Assembly (NCBI GenBank): GCA_009773205.1
Contig: WPAE01000007.1
Coordinates: 1 to 64,000 of the forward strand
Direction of reading: 5' to 3'
DNA length: 64,000 nt
From: Ignavibacteria bacterium
Lineage (GTDB): Bacteria > Bacteroidota > Ignavibacteria > Ignavibacteriales > Melioribacteraceae
Part shown: positions 44,398-53,957 of the stretch, piece by piece
Position numbering within the stretch: the stretch's first letter is position 1
How the letters are laid out: each line of letters begins with the position of its first letter
Position numbers and translations under genes: made by a program
The notes under the pieces: generated by a model
What the model was told of the DNA's origin: nothing
Databases searched by the model: none
Seen by the model: the letters and a program-made list of their open reading frames with translations, nothing else

Positions 44398-45906
44398 ATG
44401 GCAAATTTATATCAGTCATTAGAACTTATAAAACCGGAAATCGCTCTTTCGATAGCACTTATTGTGCTGGTTACTTGCGATTTGATTTTCCATAAAGACA
44501 AAAAATTTATTCCATACATAGCTCTTGGCGGCTTGCTAATAACCGGAATTTTTCTTCTTGCTAACTCAAGCGTCTCCGGCTTCGCTTTTATTCAAACCGA
44601 TTTGATGGGCAAGATTGGTTTAGTGGCTGTTGATAGTTTCGGAACATTTTTCAAACTTCTTGTTATTATTACTTCCATTTTAATTGTTTTCTTCTCTTTT
44701 TCATCAGAGGAAATACAAAAGATAACAGACCGAATTGGAGAATATTACGCTTTACTCTTAGGAATGATCTTGGGGATGTTCTTCCTTATTTCCGCTACAG
44801 ATTTAATTCTTATTTATCTTTCTTTAGAATTAATGTCACTCTCTTCTTACGTACTTGCCGGATTTACAAAACTGCGCGACCGTAACAGTGAAGCAGCACT
44901 AAAATATTTGATTTATGGTTCAGTTTCTTCCGGATTGATGTTGTTCGGTATTTCACTTCTTTACGGTTTAACCGGAAGCACAAACTTGTATGTAATCAAT
45001 ATGATGCTGCAATCTCCAAATGCAAATATGTTTACGCTCGCCTTTGCTAACATTTTAATTCTTGCAGGAATTGGTTATAAGATTTCTGCTGCACCTTTCC
45101 ATTTTTGGACACCTGACGTTTACGAAGGCGCGCCTATTACAATTACTGCTTATTTATCTGTTGCAAGCAAAGCAGCCGGCTTCGCTCTTCTTATCCGCTT
45201 CATCAAAACTACTTTTGTTTCTTTTGTAGATTCTACTGGAAACTGGCAGTTAATACAAGTGTTTGATTGGAAATCTGTTCTTATTGCTCTTTCTATCTTA
45301 ACAATGACTTTAGGGAACTTCTCGGCTATCTGGCAGAACAATATTAAAAGAATGTTGGCTTTCTCATCAATTGCGCACGCTGGATATTTGATGCTTGGTT
45401 TGGTTGTTTTCTCTAATGGCGGATTGTTAGCCATTCTTGTTTACTTTGTAATTTATCTACTCATGAATCTTGGTGCTTTCTTAGTTGCAATGCTAATTGC
45501 AAACAAGACCGGTTTTGAAGATATAAATGATTACAACGGACTTGGGCACACTTCTCCTTTCCTCGGAATTGCGATGGTAATCTTTTTAGTTTCACTTGTT
45601 GGCTTGCCTCCAACTGCGGGCTTTATCGGCAAACTTTACTTGTTTATTGCTCTTGTGGATGCCAAAATGCTTGCTGTTGCTGTTATTGCTCTTCTTAACT
45701 CTGTTGTCTCGCTTTATTACTATGTTAGAGTAATTAAGCACATGTATTTAACTGCCCCCGAAAAAGAAACTCAAGCCGTTAAACCAAACTTGCACGATAC
45801 TATTTTAGTTACCGTTCTTGTTATTCCAACTTTATTGTTTGGTATCTACTTTCAGCCTTTAGTTAATTGGGCAAAAAACAGTTTGGAAATTCTTGGATTG
45901 ATGTAA
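44398..45906 (+). CDS. nuoN: NADH-quinone oxidoreductase subunit N
   Basis: Last subunit gene of the operon, 502 residues. Antiporter-like blocks: YLSLELMSLSSYVLAGFTKLRDRNSEAALKY (Glu near residue 144, in two pieces), GIGYKISAAPFHFWTPDVYEGAP (Lys near 226) and NNIKRMLAFSSIAHAGYLMLGL. The distance from nuoM is 139 bp and includes a palindromic element; no SD is obvious before the ATG. A palindrome and an intrinsic terminator follow it. Confidence 0.97.
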   Translation: MANLYQSLELIKPEIALSIALIVLVTCDLIFHKDKKFIPYIALGGLLITGIFLLANSSVSGFAFIQTDLMGKIGLVAVDSFGTFFKLLVIITSILIVFFSFSSEEIQKITDRIGEYYALLLGMILGMFFLISATDLILIYLSLELMSLSSYVLAGFTKLRDRNSEAALKYLIYGSVSSGLMLFGISLLYGLTGSTNLYVINMMLQSPNANMFTLAFANILILAGIGYKISAAPFHFWTPDVYEGAPITITAYLSVASKAAGFALLIRFIKTTFVSFVDSTGNWQLIQVFDWKSVLIALSILTMTLGNFSAIWQNNIKRMLAFSSIAHAGYLMLGLVVFSNGGLLAILVYFVIYLLMNLGAFLVAMLIANKTGFEDINDYNGLGHTSPFLGIAMVIFLVSLVGLPPTAGFIGKLYLFIALVDAKMLAVAVIALLNSVVSLYYYVRVIKHMYLTAPEKETQAVKPNLHDTILVTVLVIPTLLFGIYFQPLVNWAKNSLEILGLM

Positions 45907-45912
45907 ATTTTC

Positions 45913-45964
45913 GTAGGGAATAGTCTGACTTGTCTGCCGATTTATGGCAGAGACCATTCCCTAC
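45913..45964. repeat. Palindromic element after nuoN (family D)
   Basis: 52 bp with arms GTAGGGAATAGTCT...CTGCC and GGCAGAGACCATTCCCTAC around a GATTTAT loop. The left arm carries an extra 7 bases (GACTTGT) relative to the right arm. It starts 7 bp after the nuoN stop and precedes the terminator. Confidence 0.65.
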
Positions 45965-45977
45965 TTTATAATTATTT

Positions 45978-46006
45978 AAAACCCCGCTTAACGGGGTTTT
46001 TGTTTT
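45978..46006 (+). terminator. Rho-independent terminator of the nuo operon
   Basis: AAAACCCCG / CGGGGTTTT arms with a CTTAA loop, followed by T-rich sequence. Located 72 bp after the nuoN stop codon. It separates complex I from the restriction-modification gene. Confidence 0.92.
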
Positions 46007-46122
46007 TAAACAGTTTCATCAAATACTTCTATTAGCTAAATTGAATATGTAATTCTTCATCCGCTTTATCTAAAGATTAAAAATGCAGCGAACAAATCTT
46101 TCTTGGAGTGCAGATAATAATA

Positions 46123-49023
46123 ATGACTCTTAGCTGGAACGAAATCCGAAAACGCGCAATTGAGTTTTCTAAAGAATGGGAAGATGAATCGCGTGAGCAC
46201 GCCGAAGCGAAATCTTTTTGGGATTCATTTTTTAGCATCTTTGGCATTTCCCGCAAACGGCTCGCAAGTTTTGAAGAGCCTGTTAAGAATTTCAATAAAG
46301 AACAAGGATTTATTGATCTATTCTGGAAAAGCAACCTTATCGTTGAACATAAATCAAAAGGAAAAGATTTAGATAAAGCTTACAGCCAAGCACTTGCCTA
46401 CTTTGGCGGACTAAACGAAGAAGAGCTTCCTAAGTATGTAATCGTTTCAGATTTTGCCCGCTTCCGACTTTATGATATTGAAGCAGATACGCATCACGAG
46501 TTTACACTTAAAGAATTACCAAAAAATATTCACCGGTTTGGTTTTATACTTGGTTATCAAAAGAAAACATATAAAGAAGAAGATCCGGTAAACATCAAAG
46601 CGGCAGAAATGATGTCTAAACTGCACGATGCACTTCTTGATAGCGGTTACTCAGGCCATCAGTTAGAAGTATTTTTAGTCCGCATTCTATTCTGCCTCTT
46701 TGCCGATGATACAGGAATTTTTAACAAAGACATTTTTTCTTTCTACATAGAAAATAAAACAAAAATTGACGGCTCCGATCTTGGGATGCATCTTGCAATA
46801 ATTTTTCAAACCCTTAACGCAGATGAAAATTTGCGACAAAAAAATCTTGATGAAGACCTAGCCGCGTTTCCTTATGTAAACGGAAAACTATTCGAAGAAC
46901 ATTTTCCTGTACCGTCGTTCGATAGCAACATGCGTAAAATTCTTATTGGAGCTATGGAATTTAATTGGAGCAATATTTCTCCGGCTATCTTCGGTTCAAT
47001 GTTTCAGTATGTTATTGATAAGGATAAAAGGCGTAACCTTGGCGCACATTACACATCCGAGAAAAACATTTTGAAACTAACTAAATCTCTTTTCCTTGAT
47101 GAACTATATGATGAGTTTGAAAAAGCAAAAAAAAGCATTGCAAGGTTAGAAGCTCTGCACACTAAAATTGCAAAACTGAAATTCTTTGACCCGGCTTGCG
47201 GCTGCGGTAATTTTTTAATTATCACTTACCGCGAATTACGCCTTCTCGAAATTGAAATCCTCAAAGAGATTTTTCGGCTTCGGAAAAACGAACAGCTCGA
47301 GTTAAATGTTCAAGAGCTTTCTAAAATTGATGTGGACAGCATGTTTGGGATTGAGTACGAAGAATTTCCAGCTCGCATTGCAGAAGTTGCGCTCTGGCTT
47401 ACGGATCATCAATGCAACGTACGTTTAAGCGAAGAGTTCGGGCAGTACTTCCGCCGTTTACCACTTAAAAAATCACCAAATATTATTCACGGAAACGCAC
47501 TCAGAATTGATTGGTTAAAGCTCGTTTCTGAAGTAGATATTGATATAACAGCAAGCACCACAAATGTTTTTGTTAATGAACCTCTTGCTGCTTATAACAC
47601 GGTGAATGTGTTTACTAAAGAAGTAAACATTGTTAATAGAAAACCAGAAGCGCCTTTGCAAGTAAAAGGAGGTTTCGATTACATACTTGGTAATCCTCCT
47701 TTTGTTGCTAAGAAAAATAGAACGAAAGAACAAAACGAAGACATGGCATTAGTATGTGGTAACGTGAAAAATTATGGATTGCTTGATTACGTTTCCGCTT
47801 GGTATATAAAAGCCGCGCACTACTTGAACAATAATAGCACCCTAAAACCCGCCTCAACCAAAGTTGCGTTTGTTTCTACAAATTCTATTTCACAAGGTGA
47901 ACAAGTTGGTGCGCTGTGGAATTATTTGCTTAGTCAAAACATAAAAATTCATTTTGCACACAGAACATTTAAGTGGTCTAACGAAGCACGCGGGCAGGCG
48001 GCTGTTTATTGTGTTATCGTAGGCTTCTCTAATTTTGATATAACTACAAAGTACATTTTTGATTATGAAACTCCGCAGAGCGAGCCTCACGAAGTTAGAG
48101 CAAAAAATATCAATCCATATTTAGTTGATACAGATGATATTACAATCGAAAACCGGAACGAGCCAATTTGTAATGTACCATCAATTTCTTTTGGCAGTAT
48201 GCCTAACGATGATGGTAATTTTCTTTTTTCGGATGATGAAAAAGAAGATTTTCTTCTTAAAGAACCGAAAGCAAAAAAATATATTAAACCACTTATTAGC
48301 GCTAAAGAGTTTTTAAATGGTGAAAAAAGATGGTGCCTTTGGTTAGAAAATATTTCTCCCGCAGAGCTTAGAAGCTTGACTGCTGTCTTAAAGCGGGTCG
48401 AAAATGTTAAGAAGTATCGTTTAAACAGTCAAAGAGAGGCAACGGTTAAATTAGCGGCGTATCCTTATCTCTTTGGCGAAATTAGACAACCAAATAGTGA
48501 ATTCGTTCTAATTCCTCGGCACTCTTCAGAAAATAGAAAATACATTCCAATCGGCTTTTTTGATAAATCTTTTATTGCCTCCGATAGTTGCAGTATAATT
48601 CCAAAAGCAGCCTATTTTCATTTTGGCATTTTAACTTCTTTAATGCACAACACATGGATGAGGCAAGTCTGCGGAAGAATAAAAAGCGATTACCGCTATT
48701 CCAACAAACTTGTTTACAACAATTTTCCGTTTCCGCAAAGCCCAACCGAAAAACAAATCGATCGTGTAGAAAATGCCGTTAGAGAAATGCTTGCTGTAAG
48801 AGAAAAATATTTTGCAAAAGGCGCAACTCTTGCAGATTTATACGACCCCAATACAATGCCTAAAGATTTAACAGTTGCACACAAAGAAATTGATGCTTCA
48901 GTTGATGTTTGTTACCGAAAGGAAAAGTTTACAACAGAGCTTCAACGGTTAGAATATCTCTTCCAGCTATATAAGAGTTACACTCAGCCGCTACTTGGCA
49001 TAGTGAAGAAAAGAAAAAAATAA
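46123..49023 (+). CDS. Type IIL (MmeI-like) restriction-modification enzyme
   Basis: 966 residues in one chain that both cleaves DNA and methylates adenine. Endonuclease site: Asp65, Glu75 and Lys77 (FIDLFWKSNLIVEHKSKG), with the exact D-x9-ExK spacing of MmeI. A helical connector is followed by the N6-adenine methyltransferase domain with motif I FFDPACGCGNFL near 353 and motif IV NPPF near 523, then a target-recognition domain (about 620-870) and a C-terminal helical end. The ATG at 46123 has GGAG 14 nt upstream; a GTG at 46108 is an alternative. No partner methylase or specificity gene is adjacent, as expected for this class. Confidence 0.88.
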   Translation: MTLSWNEIRKRAIEFSKEWEDESREHAEAKSFWDSFFSIFGISRKRLASFEEPVKNFNKEQGFIDLFWKSNLIVEHKSKGKDLDKAYSQALAYFGGLNEEELPKYVIVSDFARFRLYDIEADTHHEFTLKELPKNIHRFGFILGYQKKTYKEEDPVNIKAAEMMSKLHDALLDSGYSGHQLEVFLVRILFCLFADDTGIFNKDIFSFYIENKTKIDGSDLGMHLAIIFQTLNADENLRQKNLDEDLAAFPYVNGKLFEEHFPVPSFDSNMRKILIGAMEFNWSNISPAIFGSMFQYVIDKDKRRNLGAHYTSEKNILKLTKSLFLDELYDEFEKAKKSIARLEALHTKIAKLKFFDPACGCGNFLIITYRELRLLEIEILKEIFRLRKNEQLELNVQELSKIDVDSMFGIEYEEFPARIAEVALWLTDHQCNVRLSEEFGQYFRRLPLKKSPNIIHGNALRIDWLKLVSEVDIDITASTTNVFVNEPLAAYNTVNVFTKEVNIVNRKPEAPLQVKGGFDYILGNPPFVAKKNRTKEQNEDMALVCGNVKNYGLLDYVSAWYIKAAHYLNNNSTLKPASTKVAFVSTNSISQGEQVGALWNYLLSQNIKIHFAHRTFKWSNEARGQAAVYCVIVGFSNFDITTKYIFDYETPQSEPHEVRAKNINPYLVDTDDITIENRNEPICNVPSISFGSMPNDDGNFLFSDDEKEDFLLKEPKAKKYIKPLISAKEFLNGEKRWCLWLENISPAELRSLTAVLKRVENVKKYRLNSQREATVKLAAYPYLFGEIRQPNSEFVLIPRHSSENRKYIPIGFFDKSFIASDSCSIIPKAAYFHFGILTSLMHNTWMRQVCGRIKSDYRYSNKLVYNNFPFPQSPTEKQIDRVENAVREMLAVREKYFAKGATLADLYDPNTMPKDLTVAHKEIDASVDVCYRKEKFTTELQRLEYLFQLYKSYTQPLLGIVKKRKK

Positions 49024-49197
49024 TGATAAAAACCTTTCAGTGTATTTCGTTATATTACTTTTGGTCGTCGGGTTCTTATTTGAAGATAATTTCTATTGGG
49101 AAAAAATAATATTTACCTTATTTTTCGCAAAATTTTTTACCAATTCATTCGTTACAATAACTAATTAACTATAAACAAATTAAATGGAGTAGCACGA

Positions 49198-51390
49198 ATG
49201 TCTGAATTATTCTGGATTGTACCTATTTCATCTGTAGCAGCTCTTTTCTTTGCTTATTTCTTCTATTCCCAGATGATGAAAGAATCTGAAGGGACAGAAA
49301 AGATGGCAAATATTGCATTATATGTAAGAAAAGGAGCTATGGCGTACTTAAAACAACAATACAAAGTTGTTGGTGTGTTCTTTTTAATCATCACAGCAAT
49401 TTTTGCAATCCTCGCTTATGGATTTAATTTACAAAACCCTTGGGTTCCCTTCGCGTTTATTACCGGCGGTTTCTTTTCCGGTTTAGCAGGCTTCTTTGGA
49501 ATGAAGACTGCAACTTATGCTTCGGCTAGAACTGCTCACGCAGCAAAGGAATCTCTAAATAAAGGTTTAAGAGTAGCATTTCGTTCTGGCGCGGTAATGG
49601 GACTTGTAGTAGTGGGCTTGGCATTACTAGATATATCTCTTTGGTTCATTTTGTTAAATTATTTTTATCCACACTCATTAACAGATGGACATAACTTAGT
49701 TATCATCACAACAACTATGTTAACATTTGGTATGGGCGCATCAACTCAAGCGTTATTTGCAAGAGTTGGCGGAGGAATTTTTACAAAGGCGGCAGATGTA
49801 GGCGCTGACTTAGTTGGTAAAGTTGAAGCCGGCATTCCTGAGGATGACCCAAGAAATCCAGCTACTATTGCTGATAACGTTGGCGATAATGTTGGCGATG
49901 TTGCGGGTATGGGAGCAGATTTATATGAATCTTATTGCGGTGCAATTTTAGCAACTGCTGCATTAGGTGCAGCAGCTTTCTTAAAAACTCCGGAATTGCA
50001 AATGAAAGCTGTTTTAGCTCCAATGTTAATTGCGGCGGTTGGTATTGTACTTTCTATACTTGGAATTTTTCTTGTAAAGACTAAAGAAGGTGCTAATCAA
50101 AAAGAACTGCTTGCTTCTTTAGGAAGAGGCGTTAATGTTAGTTCTGTTTTTATCGCAATTTTCTCTTTTGTAATTGTTTATCTGCTCAATATTGATAATT
50201 ACGTTGGAATATGGGCGGCTATTGTAACCGGTTTAATTACAGGAATTGTAATTGGTAAAGCAACAGAATATTACACTTCGCATTCTTTTAAGCCGACACA
50301 ATATGTAGCGGATAGCGGCTTAACAGGACCGGCAACTGTAATAATTTCTGGCATTGGACTTGGGATGCTTTCAACAGCAGTTCCAGTGTTTACAGTAGCT
50401 TTAGGAATTCTACTTTCCTTTTTATTCGCATCCGGGTTTGATTTTGCAAACATTAACATGGGCTTATATGGAATTGGAATTGCTGCTGTTGGAATGCTTT
50501 CAACTTTAGGTATAACTCTTGCCACCGATGCCTACGGACCAATTGCAGACAACGCTGGCGGAAACGCTGAAATGGCCGGTCTTGGTAAAGAAGTAAGACA
50601 CAAAACAGATGCTCTCGATGCACTTGGTAACACAACGGCAGCCACTGGAAAAGGCTTTGCAATTGGTTCTGCTGCTCTTACTGCGCTTGCATTATTAGCT
50701 TCTTATGCAGAAGAACTTAAAATTGGATTAGTTAGACTTGGTAAAGAAACTCTTGAGCTTGGAAATAACATTATAATTAGTACTCAAGAAGCTACTTTAA
50801 CGGAAATAATGCAATATTATGATGTAACTCTGATGAACCCTAAAGTTCTAATCGGAGTATTCATTGGTTCGATGATGGCGTTTATGTTTTCTGGTTTAAC
50901 AATGAACGCTGTTGGTAGAGCAGCTGGAAAAATGGTTGAAGAAGTTAGAAGACAATTCAAAGAAATACCAGGAATTTTAGAAGGCAAAGCCGAACCAGAT
51001 TACGCACGCTGTGTTGCTATTTCTACAAAAGGCGCTCAAAGAGAAATGATACTACCTTCCCTGTTAGCAATCATTATTCCTATTTTAATGGGTGTTGTGC
51101 TTGGCGTATCCGGCGTAATGGGACTATTAGTCGGCGGATTAGGCAGCGGATTTGTATTAGCAGTATTTATGGCTAACTCTGGCGGTGCTTGGGATAACGC
51201 AAAGAAATACATCGAAGAAGGACATCATGGCGGTAAAGGTTCAGATACTCATAAAGCAGCTGTTATTGGTGATACAGTTGGCGATCCTTTCAAAGATACT
51301 TCCGGACCAAGCTTAAATATTCTTATTAAGCTTATGAGTATGGTTGCTATTGTTATGTCAGGATTAACTGCAGCTTTCAGCCTGCTATAA
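49198..51390 (+). CDS. hppA: Membrane-bound cation-pumping pyrophosphatase
   Basis: Couples pyrophosphate hydrolysis to H+ or Na+ export. 730 residues and about sixteen helices. Substrate-site motifs: [20 protein letters not shown] with [29 protein letters not shown] (near 190-240) and the C-terminal [14 protein letters not shown] / [17 protein letters not shown] blocks. In [18 protein letters not shown] (near 475-492) the diagnostic position is Ala, not Lys, which marks the K+-dependent subfamily. Na+ versus H+ specificity is not decided here. SD is weak (GGAG, 11 nt before the ATG). Confidence 0.95.
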   Translation: MSELFWIVPISSVAALFFAYFFYSQMMKESEGTEKMANIALYVRKGAMAYLKQQYKVVGVFFLIITAIFAILAYGFNLQNPWVPFAFITGGFFSGLAGFFGMKTATYASARTAHAAKESLNKGLRVAFRSGAVMGLVVVGLALLDISLWFILLNYFYPHSLTDGHNLVIITTTMLTFGMGASTQALFARVGGGIFTKAADVGADLVGKVEAGIPEDDPRNPATIADNVGDNVGDVAGMGADLYESYCGAILATAALGAAAFLKTPELQMKAVLAPMLIAAVGIVLSILGIFLVKTKEGANQKELLASLGRGVNVSSVFIAIFSFVIVYLLNIDNYVGIWAAIVTGLITGIVIGKATEYYTSHSFKPTQYVADSGLTGPATVIISGIGLGMLSTAVPVFTVALGILLSFLFASGFDFANINMGLYGIGIAAVGMLSTLGITLATDAYGPIADNAGGNAEMAGLGKEVRHKTDALDALGNTTAATGKGFAIGSAALTALALLASYAEELKIGLVRLGKETLELGNNIIISTQEATLTEIMQYYDVTLMNPKVLIGVFIGSMMAFMFSGLTMNAVGRAAGKMVEEVRRQFKEIPGILEGKAEPDYARCVAISTKGAQREMILPSLLAIIIPILMGVVLGVSGVMGLLVGGLGSGFVLAVFMANSGGAWDNAKKYIEEGHHGGKGSDTHKAAVIGDTVGDPFKDTSGPSLNILIKLMSMVAIVMSGLTAAFSLL

Positions 51391-51413
51391 TTTGATTTCC
51401 TACTTATTCTTTT

Positions 51414-51447
51414 AACCCCGGTTAGAAATACTAATCGGGGTTTTTTT
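51414..51447 (+). terminator. Rho-independent terminator after hppA
   Basis: AACCCCG / CGGGGTT arms with a 15-nt loop that adds GTTAG / CTAAT pairing, followed by seven Ts. Located 23 bp after the hppA stop codon. Confidence 0.92.
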
Positions 51448-51568
51448 GTTTCTTCTTCCTTTACATGCCCTCTGTTCTCTTTAATCTACTAAGAAAATTT
51501 TCCTAAAGTGAATTTTTTATGAAGAACGTGTGTTAATATTTCTGTGGAGAAATTAAGGATTATATAAA

Positions 51569-51922
51569 ATGGTTACTCAAGTTAGTGCTCAAGCAGATGT
51601 TAGTGTAACAGAAAAAGCAATTAAACAAGTAATTAGAATTAAAGAAGAGAATAATATTCCGGAAGAACATGGGCTTAGAATTGGCGTAAAAGGCGGAGGC
51701 TGTTCTGGTCTTACTTACCAAATGGGTTTTGATGGAGAAGTAAAAGACAGCGATACGGTAATTGAAAAAGATGGAGTAAAAATAATTGTAGATGGAAAAA
51801 GCTTATTCTACTTAACTGGAACTGTGCTTGATTTTAGTGATGGGCTTAACGGAAAAGGTTTTGTTTTTAATAATCCTAACGCAACTAAAACTTGCGGCTG
51901 CGGTGAGTCTTTTGGTGTGTAA
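51569..51922 (+). CDS. A-type iron-sulfur cluster carrier (IscA/ErpA family)
   Basis: 117 residues of the HesB/IscA fold. The three cluster-binding cysteines are present: Cys45 in GGGCSGLTY and Cys109 and Cys111 in TCGCGESF. Transfers Fe-S clusters to apoproteins. SD AAGGA precedes the ATG. The gene ends immediately before the ATG of the superoxide dismutase gene, so the two are co-translated; both relate to iron and oxidative stress. Whether it is the IscA, ErpA or SufA type cannot be told. Confidence 0.93.
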   Translation: MVTQVSAQADVSVTEKAIKQVIRIKEENNIPEEHGLRIGVKGGGCSGLTYQMGFDGEVKDSDTVIEKDGVKIIVDGKSLFYLTGTVLDFSDGLNGKGFVFNNPNATKTCGCGESFGV

Positions 51923-52651
51923 ATGAAACGAAGAAATTTTCTTACTTCGTTAGGAGTTATTGCTGCCGCTGGAAGCGTAACAAGTATTAAAGCGATAACA
52001 AATCAAATAAATAAAAATATAAACAGGAGTAACTTAGTAATGAGTAAATTTGAATTAGCGCCTTTGCCATACGCACATAACGCTTTGGAGCCTTACGTAG
52101 ATTCACAAACAATGGAAATTCATCACGGTAAGCACCATGCCGCTTACGTTGCAAATTTAAATAAAGCAATTGAGAGCAATGCTGAACTTGAAGGAAAATC
52201 TTTAGAAGAATTATTCAAGAATATTTCTAAACTTCCGGCTGCTGTAAAAAATAATGGCGGCGGACATTATAACCACACTTTATTTTGGAATATTATGGGA
52301 CCAAAAAAAGGTGGAAAACCATCCGGCGCTTTGGCAGATGCAATTAACTCCGCTTTTGGTTCTTTTGAAAAATTCCAAGAAACATTTAACAATGCTGCTG
52401 CTACACGTTTTGGCTCCGGCTGGGCTTGGTTAAGCATTAGTGAAGGCAGACTTGTAGTTTCTTCTACACCAAACCAAGATAATCCTCTTATGGATGTGGC
52501 TGAAATAAAAGGCTTCCCTATTCTCGGCTTAGATGTTTGGGAACATGCTTACTATCTTAAGTACCAAAACCGCAGACCAGAATACATTACTAATTGGTGG
52601 AATGTAATTGATTGGGATGCCGTAGCAAAAAGATTTTCTGAATCGAAATAG
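51923..52651 (+). CDS. sodB: Iron/manganese superoxide dismutase with twin-arginine leader
   Basis: 242 residues. The first about 39 form an export-type leader with twin arginines ([17 protein letters not shown]); the enzyme proper begins at Met40 ([18 protein letters not shown]). Metal ligands lie in [21 protein letters not shown] and [11 protein letters not shown]. Met40 (genomic 52040) has AGGAG 10 nt upstream, so a 203-residue leaderless form of canonical size may also be made. Fe versus Mn cannot be decided from sequence by eye. Starts directly after the Fe-S carrier gene and ends before a hairpin terminator. Confidence 0.93.
   Translation: MKRRNFLTSLGVIAAAGSVTSIKAITNQINKNINRSNLVMSKFELAPLPYAHNALEPYVDSQTMEIHHGKHHAAYVANLNKAIESNAELEGKSLEELFKNISKLPAAVKNNGGGHYNHTLFWNIMGPKKGGKPSGALADAINSAFGSFEKFQETFNNAAATRFGSGWAWLSISEGRLVVSSTPNQDNPLMDVAEIKGFPILGLDVWEHAYYLKYQNRRPEYITNWWNVIDWDAVAKRFSESK
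52025..52042 (+). promoter_or_regulatory. Internal ribosome-binding site and start within sod
   Basis: AGGAG at 52025-52029 precedes ATG 52040 by 10 nt. The ATG is codon 40 and begins the canonical superoxide dismutase domain. Spacing is longer than ideal. The parallel with msrB strengthens the case for two protein forms. Confidence 0.5.
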
Positions 52652-52699
52652 CTAATTCCAGCAACCTTGAAATGGAAGTATTTAACTTCTTTGAAATAA

Positions 52700-52726
52700 A
52701 GCCCTGAAATGTTTCAGGGTTTTTTA
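52700..52726 (+). terminator. Rho-independent terminator after sod
   Basis: Perfect 8 bp arms CCCTGAAA / TTTCAGGG with a 2-nt spacer and seven Ts. Located 50 bp after the stop codon. Confidence 0.93.
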
Positions 52727-52813
52727 TTTGCGTAGTAAAGTAATAGAAGACTTTAGATGTCAAGACATACAAAACTTAGAAAGAAAAGCTAAATTACCGC
52801 ATATCAATTCAAA

Positions 52814-53680
52814 CTATTTTGTTTCACAAATTGATTTTAGTTTATCTAAAGCTTTTGGATAAGTTTGTAAGAAATAAGATTTGAATTCCTCATTGGTATC
52901 CAATTGAACAATTAGTACAGTCTTTCCATTTTCATCAAAAAAAAGATATTTCTCGTGAGAGCCTGCCCAAGATTCAACCGCTTCGCCGCTCGTAATTTCT
53001 TCATCACCGCTAATCATTCCAACATGCTCTATATCTACAAATTTGTTAGGAACAAAATCTCTAATAATGCTGACCATTCCTCCTCTTTTCCCATCTGCAT
53101 CAGTACCCAAGAAAAGCATCTTAGCGCCTTTTTCCCATTTGCCATCAAAGTAACTTGTGGGATTAAATACAGAAGTCCACTCTCGGTAAGTTTGATCAGT
53201 TAGCATAGTTTTAAAAACCTTATTCACTTCTGCATCAATTATCACTTCGTGGCGAAGTGTTTCAAGTCCAGCCGGTTTTTCTACATACGTTTTAAAATTA
53301 TTCAGGATGCATTGCCAGCCAAACTTTTGCATTTCTGGTGTATAGGTTGATTCGGTTTCAAAAGTTTCTGTTACTGTAGTTTCATTTCCATTTGAAGCAA
53401 ATTTAACAGAAACTTTTCTTTTATCATCAAGTGTATATTCAATTAGCTTGTTAGAAACTATCTTATCATAAGTTCCTTCAAAATCAAAGCTGGCGCTTCC
53501 ATTTACCGCAGCCATTCCAAACTTAAATCTGCCTCCTTCTGTAAGATTATTTTCAGCGTATGGCGCATGCCAATCGTTTGAAGCAAAATTCCATTTACAA
53601 ATGTGTTCCGGCTCAGTCCAAAGTTTCCAAACTTTTTCTACTTGTGCGTTAATGCAGCAATCTACAGTTAGTATCATCAT
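52814..53680 (-). CDS. Tandem SRPBCC/AHSA1-domain protein
   Basis: 288 residues made of two START-like (SRPBCC) domains. The first (about 1-137) contains VEKVWKLWTEPEHICKWNFAS and DWHAPYAENNLTEGGRFKF, typical of activator-of-Hsp90-homologue-1 like proteins; the second (about 140-288) contains VFKTMLTDQTYREWTSVFNP. Such domains bind hydrophobic ligands; the biological role is unknown. It is convergent with the sod gene and stands alone. Confidence 0.8.
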   Translation of the reverse strand: MMILTVDCCINAQVEKVWKLWTEPEHICKWNFASNDWHAPYAENNLTEGGRFKFGMAAVNGSASFDFEGTYDKIVSNKLIEYTLDDKRKVSVKFASNGNETTVTETFETESTYTPEMQKFGWQCILNNFKTYVEKPAGLETLRHEVIIDAEVNKVFKTMLTDQTYREWTSVFNPTSYFDGKWEKGAKMLFLGTDADGKRGGMVSIIRDFVPNKFVDIEHVGMISGDEEITSGEAVESWAGSHEKYLFFDENGKTVLIVQLDTNEEFKSYFLQTYPKALDKLKSICETK

Positions 53681-53768
53681 TGTTCAGCTTTCTGTTTTTG
53701 TTATTGTATTAGCAAAACGGATAAACATTTAAGCGAGTTCAATATTTTTTGAGATGAGAGCTTAATGG

Positions 53769-53957
53769 CTACTTTTTCCGGCTTGAGGAATTTGATTTTG
53801 GCTTAATAGTAAACTTAAGACATTCTCTTCCGGCGGATTTATAAACTTCGGCTGACGGCATAGCAAGGGATTTAAAACCAAATGCGTTACACGCATAAGG
53901 ACTATTGGTTTCCCAAGTAATTTTGAAATACAAACATTTGCGGCAATCAATAGGCAT
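53769..53957 (-). CDS. Small cysteine-containing protein, unknown function
   Basis: 62 residues beginning MPIDCRKCLYFKITWETNSPY. Cysteines at 5, 8, 23 and 45 form a CxxC...C...C pattern that could hold zinc or an Fe-S cluster. The combination CRKCLYFKITW, CNAFGFKS and SAGREC matches a small conserved protein I recall from several bacterial phyla, so it is accepted as a gene. The overlapping frame (53762-53950) lacks this character. No strong SD; TTAGAG lies just before the ATG. It is a single gene with no obvious partner. Confidence 0.65.
   Translation of the reverse strand: MPIDCRKCLYFKITWETNSPYACNAFGFKSLAMPSAEVYKSAGRECLKFTIKPKSNSSSRKK

Noticed and set aside
46123-49023. Type I restriction system or BREX/DISARM-like defence island
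   Set aside because: No specificity subunit, helicase or other defence gene is adjacent, and the single chain contains both nuclease and methylase as in type IIL enzymes.
53762-53950. Alternative 62-codon minus-strand frame over the small Cys protein
   Set aside because: The frame at 53769-53957 has the CxxC pattern and conserved-looking words; this one does not.
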